Shown here: piece after piece, positions 7,150 through 11,844 of the stretch
Layout: every line of letters starts with the position of its first letter
Numbering within the stretch: the first letter of the stretch is position 1
Source: DATKSS01 sp049582065
Lineage (GTDB): Bacteria > Chloroflexota > Dormibacteria > Dormibacterales > Dormibacteraceae
Direction of reading: 5' to 3'
Assembly (NCBI GenBank): GCA_049582065.1
Contig: JBAUTF010000390.1
Coordinates: 1 to 11,844, forward strand
Length of the DNA: 11,844 nucleotides
Translations under genes and position numbers: made by a program
The notes under the pieces: model-generated
What the model was told of the DNA's origin: nothing
The model's database searches: none
The model's input: the letters and a program-made list of their open reading frames with translations, nothing else

Positions 7150-7863
7150 TCATCGCAAGCGATGGCCAACGAAAAGATCTCGCACCTCATCGTCTCGAAC
7201 CACCTCTGCCTTGAACCCGATTTCGCGCATTAGCCGCAGCCATCGTGTTCGCGGAAACAGGCCCAGGACATGGCGATCGTGCGCCACGCGCACCTCACCT
7301 GTTTGGTCTCGCAGCAAAATCGCGAAGTCAACCAGGTATGTGGTGTCCTTCGGGTCGGGATCGACGATCCACTGCAAAAAGCGCACGCTCTTGCGCGGCG
7401 AGTCGCTTCCCCCCTGGTCGGTCCCGGCGACAAACGTCTCTCGGACGAAGTCGGGAATGAAAAGCGCGACGCCACCCGGCCGGCAGTGCTCGTATGCCGT
7501 TTGCATCACGGACCGCAGATCGGTCTCAGTGGTCATGTGGCAGATCGCGTCGTGAACGAAGACTGCGTCGAACGTCCGGCCGAGACGCAGCGTGCGAATG
7601 TCGCCCTTGATGTGCTCGCACTCCGGGTTGAGCTTTCGACTCACCGCGAGCATCCGCGGGGAAAGATCTACGAGGGTCATCGCGAAATACGCCTTAAGGT
7701 GCAGGGCGCTGTTCCCACCGCCCGAACCGAGCTCGAGCACGGTGCGTGGCGCGGGTTTGGTCGACTTGCGGAGGACTCGAATGACGTGCGCCGTTTCGCG
7801 GCGATACTCCTTCGGATCCGAGAAGGCCGGCCACCATTCGGCGAGCTCGTCGTAGAGCTTCAT
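7150..7863 (-). CDS. Class I SAM-dependent methyltransferase
   Basis: The 237-residue protein has a Rossmann-type methyltransferase core. Motif I is TVLELGSGGGN (41-51), an acidic residue ends strand 2 (VDLS, D66), the motif II/III region is GDIRTL (87-92), and FDAVFVHDAICHM (98-110) is the motif IV position. A CRPGG turn follows, then a C-terminal 'FPRTRWLRLMREIGF' segment typical of small-molecule methyltransferases. The substrate is unknown. The frame is open up to a GTG at 7977, but that extension is Pro/Gly-rich and unlike the family. MKLYDELAEWW, from the ATG at 7861-7863, is the usual N-terminus, so I start there. AAGAGG lies one base upstream of it, too close for an ideal ribosome site, and a TATAAG overlaps it. 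It follows the 161-residue gene in the same direction. Confidence 0.85.
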   Translation of the reverse strand: MKLYDELAEWWPAFSDPKEYRRETAHVIRVLRKSTKPAPRTVLELGSGGGNSALHLKAYFAMTLVDLSPRMLAVSRKLNPECEHIKGDIRTLRLGRTFDAVFVHDAICHMTTETDLRSVMQTAYEHCRPGGVALFIPDFVRETFVAGTDQGGSDSPRKSVRFLQWIVDPDPKDTTYLVDFAILLRDQTGEVRVAHDRHVLGLFPRTRWLRLMREIGFKAEVVRDDEVRDLFVGHRLR

Positions 7864-7994
7864 GCCTCTTATAGCGTGACGGGGCGCGCAATATCCCGCA
7901 GGCCCGGGTCCCACCACCGCTGTGGGGTGCGCTCGAGGAAGAGTCGTATCACCGTCTGGACCAAAGTCACGCGACACCGTTGAAGCGACTGCGA

Positions 7995-8480
7995 TCAGAC
8001 TGTTTTAGAGCGCGTCCCCATCGCGTGCCGCGGCCTGGAAGCGGGATGGCCCAGAGCGGACCGTTTCTCAATTGCCTTCGCGATCTGGTCCAACAGGCCA
8101 CGTGCGTACTCATTGGCAAGCCCGCGTGACGTTGTCTGTTGGGTCGAAGAGGCTGGAGCCAGGTCGCGCGCGGTCGCTCCAGTGAGATTGACCCTGGTGT
8201 TGGCGCCATCAGGGACGAAGCTGAGCTCGATCCGCATCAAGGGCGCATACAGGCGTGCCACGTCGTGGACTTCAAGCTGGCACGAGATGGTCTTGGCGCG
8301 CTCACGTACGTCTGTGACCCGCACGCGAGACATTCGTGGGTGGGTTCCGCGAAGCTCGACCTCGCGGCCCCCGAACTGGCTCGCGATCCCGATCGAGGGC
8401 AGGCTTCGAGCCAGCACGAACTGGGCGGCGCTTTCGTACCTGGCGAAGACGATCGTTTCGGCGTGGACGCCCTGAATCAT
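7995..8480 (-). CDS. Uncharacterised 161-aa protein (possible SRPBCC-like fold)
   Basis: I do not recognise this protein with confidence. It is a soluble 161-residue protein starting MIQGVHAETIVFARY. It shows alternating strands with pairs such as VRVTDVRERAKTISCQLEV and IELSFVPDGANTRVNLTG, and ends in a helix (ANEYARGLLDQIAKAIEK) plus a short basic tail. The 'F-P-D-G-NTRV-LTG' turn and a final long helix recall SRPBCC/START-like ligand-binding domains, but this is weak. It is divergent from the ArsR-type regulator across 86-101 bases and is followed on the same strand by the methyltransferase. No Shine-Dalgarno precedes the ATG at 8478-8480. A CATAAT -10 element ends 8 bases upstream, suggesting a leaderless transcript. 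Coding status is supported by its divergent promoter and lack of a better ORF on the other strand. Confidence 0.6.
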   Translation of the reverse strand: MIQGVHAETIVFARYESAAQFVLARSLPSIGIASQFGGREVELRGTHPRMSRVRVTDVRERAKTISCQLEVHDVARLYAPLMRIELSFVPDGANTRVNLTGATARDLAPASSTQQTTSRGLANEYARGLLDQIAKAIEKRSALGHPASRPRHAMGTRSKTV

Positions 8481-8488
8481 CTACGCTT

Positions 8489-8494
8489 ATTATG
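8489..8494 (-). promoter_or_regulatory. -10 element of a probable leaderless transcript
   Basis: On the minus strand CATAAT (5 of 6 to consensus) ends 8 bases before the ATG at 8478-8480, with no ribosome site between. This is the layout of leaderless mRNAs, common in Actinobacteriota and some relatives. No convincing -35 is seen 16-18 bases upstream. Confidence 0.45.
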
Positions 8495-8506
8495 CACTTT
8501 TGAATC

Positions 8507-8514
8507 TCTTAAGA
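8507..8514. promoter_or_regulatory. TCTTAAGA palindrome in the divergent region, possible ArsR operator
   Basis: A perfect 8-bp palindrome TCTTAAGA sits in the AT-rich patch between the ArsR-type gene and the 161-aa gene, about where the minus-strand -35 would be. ArsR regulators often bind AT-rich inverted repeats in their own promoter region. The flanks beyond 8 bp match poorly. Confidence 0.3.
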
Positions 8515-8568
8515 TACGAAGGTCTCCGAGGGTCGGGCTAGGGTCTCGGCTCGACGCAATCTCGAATT

Positions 8569-8575
8569 GGAGGTG
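8569..8575 (+). promoter_or_regulatory. Shine-Dalgarno pointing to a CTG start for the regulator
   Basis: GGAGGTG is a seven-base match to the 16S rRNA 3' end. Six bases later comes CTG (8582-8584). The in-frame TTG (8567) and GTG (8573) overlap this ribosome site and so are unlikely starts. Confidence 0.55.
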
Positions 8576-8581
8576 TTCAAA

Positions 8582-8977
8582 CTGGCGAAACTTCAGACTT
8601 TCAAGGCTGAGGTCTTCAAAGGACTGTCGCATCCGACCAGGATCCGGATCCTGGAACTTTTGCGCGAGGGAGAGATGAGCGTCAGCCAGTTACAGGCTGG
8701 GCTGGGCGACGAAGGTTCAACGGCCTCACAGCAGCTTGCGATCCTGCGGATGAAGAACCTCGTGGACACGCGCCGGGAAGGTACCGCGATCTACTACCGA
8801 TTGAGAGACCCTCAAATCAACGATTTGCTCGATGCCGCCCGGCGGATCTTCGATGCCCATGTGATTCAGCTCCAGTCGATGACCGAAGAGGAGCAGGCCG
8901 GCATCCGGGCCGCCTCGGGCAATCAGTTCCGATCCCAACCTCGGAGGCAAGCAGCCGAGCGGATACGGCTGCAGTAG
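8582..8977 (+). CDS. ArsR-family winged-helix transcriptional regulator
   Basis: The protein is about 131 residues from the CTG at 8582, beginning (M)AKLQTFKAEVFKGLSHPTR. The HPTRIRILELL segment is the hallmark first helix of the ArsR/SmtB DNA-binding domain. The recognition helix region is 'STASQQLAILRMKNLV' (standard S-x-x-SxHLxxLxxAGLV), followed by the wing TRREGTAIYYRL. The usual His of SQHL is Gln here. No CxC or His-rich metal site of ArsR/SmtB metal sensors is visible, so it may sense something else or act by dimer chemistry. After the wing comes a helix with 'DPQINDLLDAARRIFDAHV' and a basic C-terminal tail. An in-frame TTG at 8567 would add five residues, but the ribosome site overlaps it. 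It is divergent from the 161-aa protein, so control of that gene is plausible, not shown. Confidence 0.85.
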   Translation: MAKLQTFKAEVFKGLSHPTRIRILELLREGEMSVSQLQAGLGDEGSTASQQLAILRMKNLVDTRREGTAIYYRLRDPQINDLLDAARRIFDAHVIQLQSMTEEEQAGIRAASGNQFRSQPRRQAAERIRLQ

Positions 8978-8984
8978 ACGTCAG

Positions 8985-9008
8985 GCCCGAAACTCATCGG
9001 TTTTGGGC
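8985..9008 (+). terminator. Hairpin between the convergent regulator and galactosidase genes
   Basis: GCCCGAAAC (8985-8993) and GTTTTGGGC (9000-9008) pair around loop TCATCG. In plus-strand RNA the stem is nine pairs with one G-U; in minus-strand RNA there is one A-C mismatch. It lies 7 bases after the regulator stop. No T-tract follows. Confidence 0.45.
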
Positions 9009-9072
9009 GTCGGGCTGATCGCATCCAATGCGCCGAGCTGCTGCGCTTTATCCGTCTCGATCTCGCCTACCG

Positions 9073-10434
9073 TCAGCCGGTCGGGAGCGGCCGCGCCACG
9101 CTCTTCACCACCATGTAAAAGACCACGCCGTGGGGTGGCACGCTGGCGGAGAAGACGCCGGCCGTCTCCCACGCAGCGCCACTCCACAGGTCGAGCAAGT
9201 TGTACTTTCCGGCGCGCTGCAGCCCCACTTGCGCCAACGTGGTGGAGATCGTCGCAGTGCTGCTGGTCTCATTGAACAGGACAACGGCCCTGCCTCCGTT
9301 TGCCAGCGGTTTCGTGAGCACCCAGTGCCCGCCTGCGCTTGCCACCGGATAACCCTGCCGGCCGAGCGGGTCCTGGTCGACTGCGATCACCGCCTGGTTG
9401 GTGAGGATGCTTCGGGTGGTCTCGGACATGTTGCTCAGGTCACTGCCGGCGATCAGGGGAGCCGCCATCTCCGCCCACAGGCTGAACTGGCTCTGATACT
9501 CGGCGGTGGTCATCCCGCCGTTGCCGATCTCGAGCATGTCCGGGTCATTCCAGCCGCCCGGCCCGGCCTGCCTGTACTGGGTCACAGTGCGGGTGAAGTT
9601 CAAGAGCATGCTCGCGTACCGATCCTGGCTGTCGGGAGCGGTTCGCCACAGGTTGGCCAGCCCGCGCGCCCAGCTCGACGGGTTGTCGTTGGTCCAGTCA
9701 TTGACGTCGTAAACGATCGCCCGGCCGCTGGATGTGATCGCTGAACGCATCTGAGTGGCCAGCAGCTCGCCGACCTGCCGGTGAGTCATGGCCGGATAGT
9801 CGAAGTAGGGGATGTTGCACCAGTCGAGCTTCAGGTAATCGACGCTCCAGGAGGCGAAGGTCGCGGCGTCCTGCCGGTAATGCCCGTAGCTCCCCGAACT
9901 CGTTCCGGCGCAATTCTGAGTGCCGGCGCTGGTGTAGATCCCGAACTTCAGGCCCAGCGAATGGACGTAGTCGGCGACCGGGCGAATGCCGAGCGGAAAC
10001 TTCGTGGGATCCGGCACGAGGGCGCCGACGGCTGTCCTGCGGTGGAGGGCCCAGCCGCCGTCGAGATTGACGTAGGTGTAGCCGGCGTCCTTCATCCCTG
10101 AGGTGACAATGGCCCTGGCTGCCGCCTCGACCGTGGCTGCGTTCACGTTCAGATGGAAGTGGTTGTAGCCGTTCCAGCCCATCGGTGGGGTCATGCCGAT
10201 GGGTTGGGCCGCGCTGACCGGAATAGTGATCGTCGACGTCGCGTACGGTGAGGGCAGCACGAACGGCGCGGACGGCACCCCGCCGGCGGCCGAGCTGGGC
10301 GCAGGCGTCCTGATAGCCGCGACCGTCGCAACGGATCCGATCCAGGCCGGCCACAGGCCGGTGACGGCCGAAACCGTCAACCCGGCCACCACCGCTGTAG
10401 CGGTGATCACCGAAGCTACCCGGCGTCGAAACAT
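9073..10434 (-). CDS. Exported GH27 family alpha-galactosidase
   Basis: The frame encodes a 453-residue secreted glycoside hydrolase from the ATG at 10434. The N-terminus MFRRR plus a hydrophobic stretch (about 6-27) looks like a signal peptide or anchor, followed by a Pro/Ser/Ala-rich linker to about residue 75. The catalytic (beta/alpha)8 domain opens with TPPMGWNGYN (82-91), has LDGGW (124-128), the nucleophile Asp204 in KLDWCN and the acid/base Asp268 in WRTAPDSQD. It continues with GGWNDPDML (about 293-301) and a C-terminal beta domain ending VVFYMVVKS. These are all GH27 hallmarks. The likely reaction is removal of terminal alpha-galactosyl units from plant oligosaccharides or galactomannan outside the cell; alpha-N-acetylgalactosaminidase or beta-arabinopyranosidase activity in the same family cannot be excluded. 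The frame is open further upstream to 10725, but that stretch lacks sense as a protein. No carbohydrate-binding module is present. Confidence 0.92.
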   Translation of the reverse strand: MFRRRVASVITATAVVAGLTVSAVTGLWPAWIGSVATVAAIRTPAPSSAAGGVPSAPFVLPSPYATSTITIPVSAAQPIGMTPPMGWNGYNHFHLNVNAATVEAAARAIVTSGMKDAGYTYVNLDGGWALHRRTAVGALVPDPTKFPLGIRPVADYVHSLGLKFGIYTSAGTQNCAGTSSGSYGHYRQDAATFASWSVDYLKLDWCNIPYFDYPAMTHRQVGELLATQMRSAITSSGRAIVYDVNDWTNDNPSSWARGLANLWRTAPDSQDRYASMLLNFTRTVTQYRQAGPGGWNDPDMLEIGNGGMTTAEYQSQFSLWAEMAAPLIAGSDLSNMSETTRSILTNQAVIAVDQDPLGRQGYPVASAGGHWVLTKPLANGGRAVVLFNETSSTATISTTLAQVGLQRAGKYNLLDLWSGAAWETAGVFSASVPPHGVVFYMVVKSVARPLPTG

Positions 10435-10815
10435 CTCATGCTCTTCGGCAATGACCTTGAAACCTGCGGGGGAGGGCCGGCCGGTACCGACCATACATCC
10501 GACCGGCGCCGCGCGACACTGGATTTTACGTGGCGAGGGAATGTGAAACGCGCCCTGCCAGCGCTGCCCGACCGGACCGTCCTGCCTGTTCCCGCCCACC
10601 GTGGGTCGTCGGAAAGGCGTCCGAGGCTCGCACGTCCTTATATAGGCGGTGCGGCGGGACGATCGCTTACGAATCAGCTCCTCCCGGCGGAGCACCGGTG
10701 GGGGGAGGTGGCGCCGCCCTGTCAACCCTGTGAACTCAGGGGCCGAAAAACCTCCGAATTTATGGCCTGACGGCCGTGTCCCGGGATGGCGACTATGCGA
10801 TGAATTCCCCGAACA
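10435..10815. other. Divergent intergenic region, galactosidase / HD-GYP
   Basis: The 381 bases between the two divergent starts carry no ORF I believe. The minus strand has TATATAAG (10637-10644) in otherwise GC-rich DNA, about 200 bases before the galactosidase ATG; it could be a -10 element, but no good -35 is 16-18 bases away. A small AT-rich patch lies at 10745-10763. CCTCCC/GGGAGG arms (10680-10715 area) could form a loose hairpin. No clear ribosome site precedes the HD-GYP start. Confidence 0.4.
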
Positions 10816-11418
10816 ATGGTGACCATGGCGTCACCGGTTCGACTGGAGTCCGAACAGCTCATCTTCGCGCTGGCCGCAGCCGCGGAGGCCCGAGACCCAT
10901 ACACCACGAGCCACGCCCAGCGGGTGGCGAGCGCCGCCCTGCACCTGGGCACGCGGCTCGGCCTTCAAGAATCGGACCTCATCGCCCTGTACCACGGCGG
11001 GCGGATCCACGACATCGGCAAGATCGGCGTGTCCGACTCGATCCTCCTGAAACCAGGGCCGCTGAACGCCGAGGAGGAAAGGCAGATGCGTGCGCACCCC
11101 GTCATCGGCGAAAGCATCGTCCGGCAGATGCCATCGGCTGCGAACCTCTTGCCCATCATTCGCAATCACCATGAGCGATTCGACGGAGGCGGTTATCCGG
11201 ACGGCCTGATCGGCCACAAGATCCCGCTTCTGGCCCGGATCGTGTCGGTCTGCGACGCATACGACGCGCTGGCAAGCGACCGGCCGTACAGGTCTCGGCG
11301 CAATTCGGACGAAACGATCGAGACGCTGATGCGCGGCGCGGGCCAGCAGTGGGACCGAGAGCTCGTCTCGATCCTGCTCTACGAGCTGCCCGCCATCCGA
11401 TTCGAGGTGGCCAGTTGA
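10816..11418 (+). CDS. Stand-alone HD-GYP domain protein (c-di-GMP phosphodiesterase type)
   Basis: The 200-residue protein is almost entirely one HD-GYP domain. It has H33, the HDIGKIG motif (H65, D66, K69), H94 in AHPVIGE, HH at 118-119, RFDGGGYPDG with GYP at 126-128, D147 in CDAYDAL, and RPYR (156-159). All metal ligands and the GYP signature are present, so it should hydrolyse cyclic di-GMP (or a related cyclic dinucleotide) in the cytoplasm. Most HD-GYP proteins carry a receiver, PAS or GAF sensor in front. Here only about 10 residues precede the domain, so it has no visible input. The ATG at 10816 is used; an in-frame ATG at 10825 (MASPVRLE) is equally possible and neither has a Shine-Dalgarno. 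It is divergent from the galactosidase gene. Confidence 0.9.
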   Translation: MVTMASPVRLESEQLIFALAAAAEARDPYTTSHAQRVASAALHLGTRLGLQESDLIALYHGGRIHDIGKIGVSDSILLKPGPLNAEEERQMRAHPVIGESIVRQMPSAANLLPIIRNHHERFDGGGYPDGLIGHKIPLLARIVSVCDAYDALASDRPYRSRRNSDETIETLMRGAGQQWDRELVSILLYELPAIRFEVAS

Positions 11419-11607
11419 CCTGGAGTTGAGGCTGGAGACGTTCGTTTCGGCCGAGGGAGCGTCGGTCAGGCTGGGAGGCGGGTTGGCCAGGTTCACGATT
11501 GACGAGATACATGAGCAGAGTTGAGACCCGATCCTGTGCGCATCTTCACCAACGTGAGTGACGGCCTCGAATGGATCGCCGACGAACATGCTGAAGGTTC
11601 CTGCTAG
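11419..11607 (+). pseudogene. Possible decayed coding fragment after HD-GYP
   Basis: After the HD-GYP stop, two short plus-strand frames look protein-like. One runs from TTG 11426 to TGA 11524 (LRLETFVSAEGASVRLGGG). The other runs from GTG 11536 to TAG 11605-11607 (VRIFTNVSDGLEWIADEH). The second resembles the C-terminal tail of small STAS/SpoIIAA-like proteins, which often end in RIF-x-D-x-x-x-ALxWL. No start, ribosome site or continuous frame joins them. It could be the frameshifted remnant of such a gene or chance. The last TAG forms a CTAG palindrome with the stop of the opposing oxidoreductase gene. Confidence 0.2.
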
Positions 11608-11844
11608 GCCAAGGCTTCAGTGAGGGGTGCCAACGTCCTCAGCTCAATCACGTAGGGGAGCGAGCGGTCGCGGGTGATCAGGTTGAGGACGACCTGGTCT
11701 GCCCCGGCGGTAAATAGACCCTCGATCCGTTGACGCACGCTGGCCACGTCGCCCCAAGCGACGATCGCATCGAAGAGCCTGTCCGATCCTGGCGGTTCGA
11801 GGTCGGACGGATCCCAGCCCAACCGTGTCAGGTTGTTCCGATAG
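11604..11844 (-). CDS. Luciferase-like F420-dependent oxidoreductase, C-terminus (truncated by window edge)
   Basis: The minus frame is open from the window edge to TAG at 11604-11606, about 79 residues, reading YRNNLTRLGWD, then SDRLFDAIVAWGD, VRQRIEGLFTAGADQVVLN and a tail with 'LAPLTEAL'. This matches the C-terminal helices of luciferase-like monooxygenase (LLM) proteins of the F420-dependent type, where the NNLRRLG and SDRLvDAIVAWGd motifs are typical. The TTG at 11822 is inside the gene and not a start. The flavin/F420 site and substrate part are outside the window. F420 use suggests Actinobacteriota, Chloroflexota or Dormibacterota-type hosts. It converges on the HD-GYP gene across 185 bases. 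Confidence 0.75.
   Translation of the reverse strand, partial: YRNNLTRLGWDPSDLEPPGSDRLFDAIVAWGDVASVRQRIEGLFTAGADQVVLNLITRDRSLPYVIELRTLAPLTEALA

Noticed and set aside
6764..7555. 263-aa plus-strand frame with a Phe/Leu/Ala-rich hydrophobic stretch
   Set aside because: The hydrophobic stretch is simply the antisense of the AAKKK repeat; the rest is antisense to the methyltransferase.
8981..9187. 68-aa minus-strand frame overlapping the galactosidase end, considered as a frameshifted C-terminus
   Set aside because: The galactosidase already ends with a normal GH27 C-terminal beta domain, so no frameshift is needed.
10435..10725. N-terminal extension of the galactosidase frame up to 10725
   Set aside because: The 97 extra residues are Arg/Pro-rich with no pattern, and the ATG at 10434 gives a normal signal peptide.
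10831..11589. 252-aa minus-strand frame opposite HD-GYP
   Set aside because: It is antisense to a gene with a complete HD-GYP signature and shows no domain of its own.

Overview
The window is a GC-rich stretch of bacterial chromosome, probably from a soil-type lineage such as Dormibacterota, Chloroflexota or Actinobacteriota. That placement is an inference. It rests on the high G+C coding DNA, a partial F420-type luciferase-like oxidoreductase, a probable leaderless transcript and several TTG/GTG/CTG start candidates. No rRNA, complete tRNA, CRISPR array, transposase or integrase was seen.

Layout, left to right. (1) 1-203 (-): N-terminal part of an M29-like aminopeptidase, cut by the window edge. 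It lies 128 bases downstream of an APC-type permease with a long soluble C-terminal region (332-2245, -). The gap at 204-331 shows no clear signal. (2) 2246-2668: a divergent intergenic region with palindromes, TGGACT repeats in pairs 10 bp apart, and a fragment resembling a tRNA 3' end. (3) 2669-5275 (+): a complete cation P-type ATPase that ends tail-to-tail on an amidase (5272-6774, -). Both stop codons lie in one perfect hairpin. (4) 6807-7110 (-): a compact unit encoding a 21-residue Lys/Ala repeat peptide, with a consensus-like promoter, an inverted repeat over its -35, a perfect Shine-Dalgarno and a strong hairpin after it. (5) 7150-8480 (-): a SAM-dependent methyltransferase and an unassigned 161-residue protein. 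The latter is divergent from an ArsR-type regulator (about 8582-8977, +) that appears to use a CTG start. (6) 9073-10434 (-): an exported GH27 alpha-galactosidase. It is divergent from a stand-alone HD-GYP domain protein (10816-11418, +). (7) 11419-11844: a gene-poor stretch with a possible decayed plus-strand fragment, then the C-terminus of a luciferase-like F420-dependent oxidoreductase (-), cut by the right edge.

The genes do not form one pathway. Two themes are visible: ion and solute transport on the left (permease and P-type ATPase, divergent), and small transcription units with visible control signals in the middle. The most unusual item is the tiny polycationic peptide gene. Its 15-bp tandem repeat codes for AAKKK units, and its expression signals look complete and strong for so small an ORF.
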